DNA from: Lamellibrachia columna
Taxonomy: Eukaryota > Annelida > Polychaeta > Sabellida > Siboglinidae
Reading direction: 5' to 3'
Assembly: GCA_963662155.1 (NCBI GenBank)
Contig: OY759261.1
Coordinates: forward strand, 70,434,669 to 70,498,668
Length of the DNA stretch: 64,000 nucleotides
Part shown: positions 1 to 9,336 of the stretch, one piece after another
Numbering within the stretch: the first letter of the stretch is position 1
How the letters are laid out: each line of letters opens with the position of its first letter
The notes under the pieces: generated by a model
What the model was told of the DNA's origin: nothing
The model's database searches: none
The model's input: the letters and a program-made list of their open reading frames with translations, nothing else
Made by a program: the position numbers and the translations under genes

Positions 1-552
1 AACCAGGTGCCGCATACAGTATTTTCTAAAGCAGATCTACCAATCATGTCACAAAATTTCCAATTTGTCGAGAAATCAACATAGGATCCACGCCAGCATA
101 TTGTGAATTTTCTAGAAAGTTTGTACAAAAAACTTAACGAAAACGTTTTTATGAAAATGTGCAACAACTGATGGTATTTAGGGGGTCGTTTCCATTTGTC
201 AACATTTACCTGTTCGTACAAAGTATACAAATTCTCATACGTCCTCCTGAAAGAGTACTCTAAAATGTTGATAACTTTCCAGATTGAAAAACATACGTGC
301 ATTACAGCACAGAGCGGTTAATGATTATGCAATTTAAAACAACAGTAGTTCCATAACAGATCACCATGTGGCGCTGTGTGATGCAACAGTGGTCATAATT
401 TGCATGTGACTGACATTAACTTAAAATTAGTACGTTAGCCTTGACTCTCCCCCCCTTGACTTGACAATGTTTCTTTCAGGAAAATAAATATGTTGCGTTT
501 TATTTTTACTGGAAGTAATGAGTAATGATTGGCTGCTGCTATTGTCATCTAG
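1..552. other. Intron or 5' flank of the ankyrin gene
   Basis: No exon, repeat or transposon is recognised here. The segment ends in an acceptor (TCTAG) at 552, and the exon that follows starts in the middle of a codon. At least one upstream exon must therefore lie to the left of, or be unrecognised within, this stretch. Confidence 0.4.
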
Positions 553-678
553 GGGCCGAGGACGAGATAATCCACATGCTAGAGCACGATTACAGTCCTG
601 CAGAAAGAGATCGCCATGGCAACACACCCCGGGACTGTGCACAGAAGGCAGGACTGGAGGGAAACGTCAATGCAATAG
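553..678 (+). CDS. Ankyrin gene exon a
   Basis: Begins with two bases completing an upstream codon, then reads GAEDEIIHML and GNTPRDCAQKAG, a classic ankyrin consensus loop and helix. It ends one base into a GAC codon completed by the next exon. Donor is GTACGT. Confidence 0.8.
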
Positions 679-3113
679 GTACGTCTTGACTACATGTTTC
701 AAAACTCTTTGCTAGTTTTCCAGCTTCAATACTTCTGTACGTTTTCGTTGTTTCTGTGGGGGTGGGCGGTGGCGTATGGCTTGAACATAACACTCTCAAT
801 CGAGAGAACTCAATTTTGAATCATCTTACTGCCATTTCGAAACTTTGGCAATTATTTCCCTCAGCTGTGCAGTTCACTCAGCTGTACAAATCAGTACCTG
901 GCTATAGACAGTGATGGATATGTAAACAAATAGTAGTAATTGCATCGAGGCTGAATGGTTCACAGAGAAGTCGAGTTAGTGTTGGAATGAACAGGTCTGT
1001 TGGGAACACACGGGATATTTGACACTTGAACTACAGCCCAATGACCGACACGTGTTACAGACAACTTTGTGGTGGAACTGTTTGCCTCGGACCAACTGGA
1101 CGTTGTCCACCAACTGGTCATCTGGGGTTACTATGACCACCTGCCCGATGTCGAGGAGAAGTTGGGTGGCCATGACGCCATGTCTCGTTCCGCAGTCGAC
1201 CTGTTACAGGTGCTGCCTTCTGTGCAGGTCAGTCAATCGTTTGCAACAATAACTAGTGTAACGATGTATCAAATCATTGATGCATCACAGTAAGCGATTT
1301 GACGATGCAATACTATCGATAGTACAGTGAACTATCGATAGTTATCGTCGATAGTACAGTGAACTATCGATAGTAACGATAGTTGGTAAAACAAATCAGC
1401 AGGGTTACTTGTGTCACTATCATACTGTTTGGAAACATACTTTTTCAACTTCAAAAAAAGCAACCTAACTTTAACAGTGATTCAGCAATCATCAATCAGA
1501 GCAGTGGCATTTATGGGTTCACCATTTTGAATCAACCGCAATGAATTGATAGCGCAACCATCAAGATTTGGGAATGCTTTCCTGCCATTCCACAATACTA
1601 TCGTAATAATACCACAATAGTTTAAGTTATGAAACTATCGCAATAGTATTGCAATAGTAATACAGTTATCGCAATACCATCACAATAGTAAAACTATCCA
1701 AATAGTCACCCCAACGATACTCATGCAGATATCTTTCTGGGCCTACAAATGCTGAGCAAAATCCTGAACTAAAGACATCAGAGACATTATATTGAAATCT
1801 AGCCATGCATGGTTAATCTGTAGATGTGTCCACAAGATATAATGAATAATCCATTGCACAAACACTGTAAGATGTTATAAAAGCATACAAGTGATCAAAG
1901 ACAATTCACAGTTGGTGGTTCTGTGTGAATTCAGGACAAGATAACCGAACTGTTCCGCATGGCTGAGCAGGGGAACCTATCAAAACTGAGACAACTGCTA
2001 GATCGGAGGGCACTGACATCTGTGAAGAACACCAGGGGGCAGTGTTTGCTGCACATAACTGTGTTGCATGGCTATGTGGCCCTGGTGCGGTACATCATAA
2101 AAGCTTACCCGGCAATGGTCCATGCCAAGGATAATGTAAGTTTAGACGTCTTGTACTTAAATTGTCTTTCCAACAAGTATCATAAGTGCATATTATCTGT
2201 AGTGTAATAACAAATATTCTCTCATTTGACCAATTTATATTTTTTCATTTCCAACTTAGTGTTAAATATTCTTTGTATTTGTGTCTCAAAGTCCATTGTG
2301 TCAACATGAACAGTTTCACCTATTATCACCCACTCAGGTATTTGTTAAATGGCCTCATCGCCTTATATATTATACATCATTATTTAACGACTGACAATAT
2401 TTTACACTCTACGCATAGATTATGAAAACAACATTTGAATTTCTTTAAATAATCCACTATTACACTACTCGTGCTTCATCTGAATGTTGATTCACCTATT
2501 ATCACCACTCACTCCATACAGATGAACAGGACTCCCCTGCATTACGCCTGGGCAGTCGGAGACGAAGGAATAATAAACACTCTGATCAAAGGTGGCGCCA
2601 TGGAACAAGACCTCGATGTGGTAAGAATGTAACAATCATCTGTCATTTAAAGTAACATAATTAAAGTTACTATGCATGCTCGACACACGCACGTGCTAGC
2701 TCGCTCGCTCGATCAATCGTTCGAAGCACCCTTTGCTATGTAGTTCACATGGCCCAGGTTTTTCTTGTTTTTATTACAGTCCTGAATAACAACAAATTGC
2801 TTGGCAGCTTAGGCCATGCCACGGAGACAAACAGAAACACACTTTGTTACCTGTATTTCTATCATGTACAATAAAATTATTACGTATTTAAATCAGACAA
2901 CTTGAGTCAAAATCTACAACAGGTCCTGAGACTATCTTTACCTTAACTATGGTATATCTTTGTCTTTACATTGAAGTCATGCAGCTAGATTCTATGACTA
3001 TTATATTTTAAAAGCAACTAAAGCTATCAAATTGATCACAATACTCTTGTATTCAGGAACAGCATCTGCCAAGCTACTTCAAGGGAAAGATTGAAGAAAT
3101 CAGGCAGGGTTGA
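553..3113 (+). CDS. Ankyrin-repeat protein, 3' part of gene (five exons)
   Basis: Five exons join in consistent phase: 553-678, 1061-1227, 1935-2135, 2522-2620 and 3057-3113, giving about 216 codons and ending in TGA at 3111-3113. All internal borders are AG/GT; donors are GTACGT, GTCAGT, GTAAGT and GTAAGA. The protein shows ankyrin-type helices: GNTPRDCAQKAG in the first exon, QLDVVHQLVIWG in the second, NTRGQCLLHITVLHGYVALV in the third and NRTPLHYAWAVGDEGIINTL in the fourth. The C-terminus is a short charged tail ending KIEEIRQG. Ankyrin repeats bind other proteins; no catalytic domain is visible. The start codon and N-terminus lie outside the window. I do not recognise the orthologue, so no symbol is given. 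The gene structure is well supported; the function is not known. Confidence 0.85.
791..1007 (+). mobile_element. SINE copy (family 2), 5'-truncated
   Basis: Matches the body of the element seen on the - strand at 41545-41878: the shared 'gccatttcgaaactttggcaa' type motif, the 'tacctggctatagacag' motif and the 'gttggaatgaacaggtctg' motif occur in the same order. It lies in the intron about 50 bp upstream of the second exon, between acceptor and donor. Confidence 0.65.
1061..1227 (+). CDS. Ankyrin gene exon b
   Basis: Acceptor TTACAG, donor CAG/GTCAGT. Reads NFVVELFASDQLDVVHQLVI and ends at a codon boundary. The phase-1 join to the previous exon makes an aspartate codon. Confidence 0.75.
1300..1720. 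repeat. Palindrome-rich intronic repeat (ACTATCGATAGT motifs)
   Basis: The self-complementary 12-mer ACTATCGATAGT and close variants recur between 1309 and 1386. Related ACTATCG/CAATAGT words recur at about 1600-1715. This could be a degenerate MITE, or a low-complexity array grown from a palindrome. No clear target duplication was found. Confidence 0.45.
1935..2135 (+). CDS. Ankyrin gene exon c
   Basis: Exactly 67 codons, phase 0 at both ends, acceptor TTCAG and donor GTAAGT. Contains DKITELFRMAEQGNLSKLRQ and an ankyrin repeat with QCLLHITVLHGYVALVRYII. Confidence 0.85.
2522..2620 (+). CDS. Ankyrin gene exon d
   Basis: Thirty-three codons, which is one ankyrin repeat length, phase 0 at both ends. 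Reads MNRTPLHYAWAVGDEGIINT; acceptor ATACAG, donor GTAAGA. Confidence 0.85.
3057..3113 (+). CDS. Ankyrin gene terminal exon
   Basis: Eighteen codons plus TGA, phase 0, acceptor ATTCAG. Reads EQHLPSYFKGKIEEIRQG. It is short, but its phase, acceptor and the poly(A) signal 230 bp downstream agree. Confidence 0.7.
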   Translation, partial: EQHLPSYFKGKIEEIRQG

Positions 3114-3342
3114 AGTGGCTCCGCACTTATTATAAGGCACAGACACAGATTTCAAGAACCTCGACTGATAATGTGAAAATATATCAGTGTTTGAACAGCA
3201 AAGACATCTTGTCTCTGATGTAACAAATAGGAAGTATTGGCATTCTCTACCTGAAGAATTAGCTCTTATGTTGACTGCATTTAATATTGTCGTCAGACCA
3301 CAGAAAATATACTGAGAAAAATTTCTATTTGCTATAAGCAGC

Positions 3343-3348
3343 AATAAA
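3343..3348 (+). terminator. Polyadenylation signal AATAAA
   Basis: Canonical AATAAA hexamer 230 bp after the ankyrin-gene stop codon and on the same strand. It is the first such hexamer after the stop. Confidence 0.5.
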
Positions 3349-3416
3349 ACAGAAAATATAACGTGAAGTATGAAATGTAAATCTACATACACCTGTATAT
3401 GCATTTTGTTAGTAAG

Positions 3417-3418
<2 letters not shown>

Positions 3419-3466
<48 letters not shown>
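3419..3466. repeat. (AT)n microsatellite
   Basis: About 48 bp of uninterrupted AT dinucleotides, directly abutting the left arm of a foldback element. Confidence 0.95.
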
Positions 3467-3469
<3 letters not shown>

Positions 3470-3846
3470 AAGCAGTCATCCATTGTGGTCTGATGTCATC
3501 TCTCACAGAGTTTACTCTTATCTAATATATTTGTTGAAAGTTCTCAAACAGTGAGTGCATTGTCTGTTTAGCAAATCCTTGTCCATTTGTTTTGTGAAAT
3601 ATACATATATATATGTATATGTATATATATGTATATGTATATACATATCCATATACATATAATTATATATACATATATATATATATATAATTATATATAC
3701 ATATATATATATATATATATTTCACAAAACGAGGATTTGCTGAACAGACAATGCACTCACTGTTTGAGAACTTTCAACAAATATATTAGATAAGAGTAAA
3801 CTCTGCAAGAGATGACATCAGACCACAATGGATGACTGCTTACAAA
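3467..3846. mobile_element. Foldback (long inverted repeat) element
   Basis: The left arm (3467-3600) and right arm (3718-3846) are near-perfect reverse complements. The outer ends read TGTAAGCAGTCATCCATTG and its complement. A loop of about 118 bp made of ATAC/ATAT steps separates them. The arms differ by only a few substitutions. This is the structure of a MITE or foldback transposon; no coding sequence or convincing target duplication is seen. Confidence 0.8.
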
Positions 3847-3954
3847 GGTCGTCAGAAGTCTTAAGCTCCAGTATGTCAACTGCATACGTCTGTAAACTTG
3901 CACCTATTTTCATACTGCCCACAGTGTCTGTCATACACAGGTTTCATAGTTTTT

Positions 3955-4360
3955 GTTGAATGTTGTGATAGAGCACATGATTGTTGTACTGTACACTTGT
4001 TGATGGCCGAGTGTGGCTGGTCACATGATTGTTGTACTGTACACTTGTTGATGGCCGAGTGTGGCTGGTCACATGATTGTTGTACTGTACACTTGTTGAT
4101 GGCCGAGTGTGGCTGGTCACATGATTGTTGTACTGTACACTTGTTGATGGCCGAGTGTGGCTGGTCACATGATTGTTGTACTGTACACTTGTTGATGGCC
4201 GAGTGTGGCTGGTCACATGATTGTTGTACTGTACACTTGTTGATGGCCGAGTGTGGCTGGTCACATGATTGTTGTACTGTACACTTGTTGATGGCCGAGT
4301 GTGGCTGGTCACATGATTGTTGTACTGTACACTTGTTGATGGCCGAGTGTGGCTGGTCAT
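3955..4360. repeat. Minisatellite, 48-bp unit x about 8
   Basis: Eight almost identical units (tcacatgattgttgtactgt... to gtgtggctgg). Because 48 is a multiple of three, both strands show repetitive open frames, which are not genes. Confidence 0.95.
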
Positions 4361-4474
4361 ATGAGATACAGAAATGGAAAATAAAACAGTAAAATGTGTG
4401 TTAGTGTTGTCCAGAAACCAAAGTATTGTTCACTTCGGGAAAGAGGAATTTTATTCAATTAAGTGCCTGATTCT

Positions 4475-4945
4475 GTTGTCTGCGATTCATCTCTAATGAG
4501 CTGTAAGCTCCAGAGGCTGTATGTATACTTATTCATCTCTAATGAGCTGTAAGCTCCAGAGGCTGTATGTATACTTATTCATCTCTAATGAGCTGTAAGC
4601 TCCAGAGGCTGTATGTATACTTATTCATCTCTACTGAGCTGTAAGCTCCAGAGGCTGTATGTATACTTATTCATCTCTACTGAGCTGTAAGCTCCAGAGG
4701 CTGTATGTATACTTATTCATCTCTACTGAGCTGTAAGCTCCAGAGGCTGTATGTATACTTATTCATCTCTAATGAGCTGTTAGCTCCAGAGGCTGTATGT
4801 ATACTTATTCATCTCTAATGAGCTGTTAGCTCCAGAGGCTGTATGTATACTTATTCATCTCTAATGAGCTGTAAGCTCCAGAGGCTGTATGTATACTTAT
4901 TCATCTCTAATGAGCTGTAAGCTCCAGAGGCTGTATGTATACTTA
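4475..4945. repeat. Minisatellite, 46-bp unit x 10
   Basis: Ten copies of a unit starting tcatctctaatgagctgta. Variants (taatgagc/tactgagc, taagctcc/ttagctcc) fall in blocks: three tactgagc units together and two ttagctcc units together. This indicates block-wise duplication. Confidence 0.95.
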
Positions 4946-5480
4946 TAATCATAAATTTGTTATTCTTCTGAAGGAAGAAAGCCATTTCAAACATGTTGTA
5001 CACACTTCATAATGACACCGTAAACCGGCAGCCAGTGATACGTGTTCATATGTTTCTTCAACCATGCATATGGGCTAAACAGGTGAAGTTTGATGAGAAA
5101 ACAGCAATCCGATGAGAGGAAGTTACCGCTCACACAACACAAAGTTTACCATTATACATAATAATAGAAATTTAACCAGATATTTTAATATCTATATATA
5201 ATGCAATATCTCCAAACATCCAGAACCAATTTTTATAATTTTTTCACTGTAACCTATGCATCAAACAAGGTTTATTCCATGAATAATTTTGCTCAATCAA
5301 CTGGTTTGGGTTAAGGTTAGATATATAGGGTTTGGGTTAGAGTAGGGAATCTTAAGCTGTTGATTGAATTAACCTTGTCTGATGAGTAAGACACAGTGAA
5401 AATGTCATGATAAGTGGTTCAGCAGTTTTCAAGATATTGCATTTATTGAATGTCGGGGTTAAATTTGTAACCTTATAAGG
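4946..5480. other. Intergenic DNA, no feature recognised
   Basis: AT-rich sequence with a short gggtttgggtta-like run near 5305-5340. No exon, RNA gene or known repeat is supported. Confidence 0.4.
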
Positions 5481-5482
5481 CT

Positions 5483-5520
5483 GCTCTGCGAATAAGCCCC
5501 CCCAGCCTTATTCGCAGAGC
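5483..5520. repeat. 14-bp inverted repeat / hairpin
   Basis: GCTCTGCGAATAAG at 5483-5496 is exactly complementary to CTTATTCGCAGAGC at 5507-5520, with a C-rich 10-nt loop. It could be the fused ends of a decayed DNA transposon or a hairpin in an expressed repeat; nothing nearby decides. Confidence 0.75.
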
Positions 5521-6099
5521 CCGCGCCAACCAACCAGAAGGGGCCTTTCATTGCAGAGCCTGGATCAACCAATAAGAAAACATGTTTCTTCTGGGAGCCA
5601 GAAAGGCAGTATTAAGGTGAGACCACTGTGGACTACAAAGAGAGCGAAGCGTATTCATCCATTTGTTGACAACTTCAATAAGTGGCATATCAAGGCTCTC
5701 GCAAGGGGGGTGAAGGGGGGGCCAAAGGGGAGGCCAATGGGGGGAGGGCAAAGGGGGAGGCCATTAGTTTACCATGCTACCATGTGGTGGTGCAACGGAA
5801 AAATTTGGAAAAAAATCCAGCCATACAGGGGGTCCACCTAAATACGATTTAGAGATTGCTAAACATTTTTGTTTTGATGTGCCTCTTTGAATCTCTCCTA
5901 AACATATGAAGTGTGGCAAGCTGTAGTGCCTTTGACGGAGCGATCCACGGAGCGATCCACGCACACCAGTAAATCTGTAGATACTCTCTGTGACTGGCAT
6001 TATAGCTACTTTGGCTTCTTAGGGTGAATAGTGTTACAGTAGTGATTTAAATTGGCAAAAAGCAAACCTGTTTAAGGACAAGTAGATGTTGAAAGTTAG

Positions 6100-6358
6100 T
6101 TGTCCATGGGACAAGTGAATTGATGTAAGGACAAGTGAATTGATGTAAGGACAAGTGAATTGATGTAAGGACAAGTGAATTGATGTAAGGACAAGTGAAT
6201 TGGTGTAAGGACAAGCAATTGATGTAAGGACAAGTGAATTGATGTAAGGACAAGCAATTGATGTAAGGACAAGTGAATTTATGTAAGGACAAGTCAACTG
6301 ATGTAAGGACAAGTGAACTGATGTAAGGACAAGTCAATTGATGTAAGGACAAGTCAAT
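6100..6358. repeat. Minisatellite, 20-bp unit x about 13
   Basis: Repeated gacaagtgaattgatgtaag with several single-base and short-deletion variants (gacaagcaattgatgtaag). The resulting - strand frames are repeat artefacts. Confidence 0.95.
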
Positions 6359-6779
6359 TCTTGCTTCTGCATGTCCATTGGACAAAACAATTTTGAGCAA
6401 TGTGAGGCATTTTTGGACTCTCAATAAGCCAGTGGCTTCCTTGTCTGCTTGTTCTCTGGAGTTTGTTGCTTCGGATGGAGGCCTTGTTAAATTCTAGCTA
6501 CGTTATTAATGTGTAAGTAAATTATTCAGTTAAAGAAAATAGAAAAAATTAATTAACATCTTTAAGCAAACCTGTTCAGAAATCAACTGCTACTATTGTG
6601 CTATGATATTAGGGTGTTAGACCACTATTTCACATCTCTGATGTCAGGAAGAAACATTAGATGACTGGTGTGAGCTCCAAACACAACTTGGCACATCAGG
6701 CACAGGTAATGACTTGAATAGAGGTCATGACCAGGATACAGGTCGTGACCTGGGCAGATGAACCAAACATTTGTTTCTG

Positions 6780-7620
6780 TAATTTTCACACACCTTTTTC
6801 GAATTCGGCTTCCCGGAGATTGACAATTCCACCAGTCATGTGATCTGCATAAATTAACATTTGCAAAAACCGTCCAATAGTCATACAGTATTGCATTAGT
6901 GTATTAGGGATGGTGAAATGACGTGTTATGAGTTCAAATCGACCATTGGCGAAACACAGGCAACACAAGATGACAAACAGATAGCTCAAGAGGAGGACAG
7001 ACCAACACAACATCAGGCCGGAGATCAAAATAAGGACATGGACTTGGATAGGAGACACCCTGTGGAAAGAAAGCACCAATGCCACGAGACAGGCCCAGGA
7101 ATGGAACCCTTATGGGAAACGAAGACCAAAAAATAGTTGGAAGCGGACAGTAGCTTAAAAAATGACGAAGTTTGGAACCACCTGGAAAGGGCGGAAGAAA
7201 TCAGGGAAAAACAGTGCAACTCGGGGGCAGACCTCCCAAGTTGACGCAAGCTAACAACGGTGGGAGACCTCCCCACATGAGTTCTCATGGTAGGAGGTTT
7301 TTTCAAGGAGACTCAACAGATATTTTTCCGTTGCTATATTTTTCTGTTGTAACTATGTAACCGTGGAATCGCATGAAGACGGGAAATGGTGATTTCCTTT
7401 ATTTTGTATAACAAAAACTATATAAAAACCCCCAACTGGGCACTGCAGGCCTAACCAAAAGTGTTAAAATGTGTCTGAGCACCGACTCAGTGCAACCACA
7501 TCCTGCATATTACAGGGGGTCATCTGCACCAAAACAAGGTTGTTGTTGTCTTGTTAACAGTGGGATCAAGCCTGGCCCACTGGGACACAGCCCCTCCCCC
7601 TGACCACTGTCTCTTGGGTA
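6780..7620 (+). mobile_element. Possible LTR-like remnant
   Basis: A TATA-like stretch (actatataaaaaccccc, about 7418) is followed by a G/C-richer leader and 'aacagtgggatcaagcctgg'. This resembles an LTR promoter and downstream region. It lies next to the gypsy pol fragment, but that fragment is on the other strand, so the two need not belong together. No paired LTR was found. Confidence 0.2.
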
Positions 7621-7964
7621 AATTTTGTATTTAAACAACTTAATTATTAGTAATAGGACCAGCAACCTACACAGTAAATGCAATTAACCATAAGATAAAT
7701 AGTTATAATAATAATATCTAATTAACTAGATTCTCTATAGATTACCCAGGGTGCTGCCATATGGTGGCAAGTAATGGCACATCAACCCTGAGCTCCTCTG
7801 GTATCCTCGCGTGACCTTTGCTGGGTGACCAGTGGGGTGATTGGTGGGGCAATTATAAATTACTAATTGTCCAGTAACCATGCCGGTTACATACCCACCT
7901 GATTAAATAGTTGCTATCCCATGAGCATCTGAACAAATATAACCAAACTTTTTGCAATAGTGAT

Positions 7965-8895
7965 CTACATATGATTATTGTTAGCTGTTGTTGCCTGCGA
8001 CTGCAACCAAGCTGTCTGTAACATGGAGCCTAACTTTGAGCTCAACTCAGCTCCTAAGGTTGACATAGCTTCACTCAATTCGCCAAACGATGGTTGCACC
8101 AATATCTCTGTCGTCTGGAGAGCAGCAGACCGTGGCAGATTATAGGGATTTGGGTTGCGGCCAGCAGTGGAACGCTTAGTTCTCCTAAGTGTCACTGTTT
8201 CATTCTCATCTGCTGATCCGACCGTTGATATGGAAGTCGACCGCCTAGAGCGCTCAGACTGTCTCAGAAATGGCTCCGAAGAACCGTTGCTGTCTGAATC
8301 TACAGACAAACAGCTGCGCACCTGGGCACCACTCCACCCCACATCTTCATCCTGGGCTTGCCGATCACCCCTGGTTTCCACAGCCGTTGTCGGGTCACTC
8401 AGGTGTGACTGGTCTATTGTAGAAATGGGTGTTGGTGATTCCTCTTCCTTCGAAACTGTTATGCCCCTTGAGATGTGTTGGATGAAACACTGGTGGAGCA
8501 GGGGAGATCGGAGGTTCTTCTTCATGGTAATTTCCATTGCGAATTATCATCCACCTGTTGACTGGTGTGGAGCTACCCTCCGAGACTGACTCCCCGTGTC
8601 CATCTGACTCATGTTTCCGCAACTGTTCTCTCTCTTCTGGTGCCTTAGCCATGTTCTCATTAGGGATCCGCATATCCTTAACATCCAGTATCGCAGAGTG
8701 ATGCACCACCCTGGCTTGTCCCAGACCATCGAACCGATGGACACGATATAAAGGACTATTTGGACTCATCCTTTCTTCGACTCTGTATGGAATAGCCACC
8801 CACTTATCCTGGATTTTATTTCGTCCTAGGATTCCTCTATTCCTAAGAAAAACTCTATTCCCAGGCTGCAGAAACTCCTGATAATCGGTGAACAT
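7965..8895 (-). pseudogene. Gypsy-type (Ty3) retrotransposon pol 3' end
   Basis: Reading leftward from 8895 the frame shows FLQPGNRVFLRNRGILGRNK, KWVAIPYRV, YRVHRFDG and RVVHHSAILDV. This is the integrase C-terminal (GPY/F-like) region typical of Ty3/gypsy elements. After a frameshift between about 8537 and 8395 the other frame continues with a Ser/Thr-rich tail containing LRRTKRSTAGRNPNPYNLPR, also usual at the C-terminus of such Pol proteins, and a stop near 7965. Reverse transcriptase, RNase H and the integrase catalytic core are absent, so the copy is truncated and frameshifted. It lies just downstream of the CCDC34-like gene on the same strand. Confidence 0.7.
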
Positions 8896-9057
8896 AATTG
8901 TAAAATCAACTACTACAAAAGTGGGAGTTTTTTGTTTGAAAGCGGGAGATTGGGACGATGTTTCAAAAATTACTAAAACACAGGAGATCTCCCACTATAT
9001 TGGGAAACTTGGAAGGTGGGTGCTTGTACATGCATGTGTGTGCACCAATAACGCCAT

Positions 9058-9336
9058 CTACTTACTCTTTGAGTTGCAGCTGCTGACACTGCCGTGGCGT
9101 TGACGGCAGCGGTTCTCCACTTTTTGGCACCATTTCTCAAACTCGGCTGTGCTCATCTTGCGCCGGTGGCGCTGTTTCTCCTCCACCTTCTCGCGCCGGT
9201 CTTTTTCGCGCTGCTTGGCCTCACGAGTCACGCGCGTCTTCGCTGCAAGCCACAGACGGAAGTTCTCCTCTGCCCGTTGCTCTGCATCCAACTTCTGTCG
9301 CCTCTGCTGCTCTGCCATCAGCTCCTGCTGACGCTT
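9058..9336 (-). CDS. CCDC34-like gene exon 3
   Basis: Starts KRQQELMAEQQRRQ in phase 0 after acceptor CCACAG and runs through a highly charged helix to SSCNSKSK and TAG. The terminal AAAGAGTAAGTAG also contains an excellent GTAAGT donor, so TAG may be intronic. Confidence 0.65.
   Translation of the reverse strand, partial: KRQQELMAEQQRRQKLDAEQRAEENFRLWLAAKTRVTREAKQREKDRREKVEEKQRHRRKMSTAEFEKWCQKVENRCRQRHGSVSSCNSKSK

Noticed and set aside
3036..3404. 122-codon - strand frame
   Set aside because: Antisense to the ankyrin terminal exon and 3' UTR; hydrophobic AT-rich frame with no recognisable motif.
3955..4945. CRISPR-like regular repeats
   Set aside because: Units are directly adjacent with no unique spacers, in an intron-containing animal genome; these are minisatellites.
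8155..8589. 144-codon + strand frame
   Set aside because: Antisense to the gypsy pol tail, whose - strand frames match a known family.
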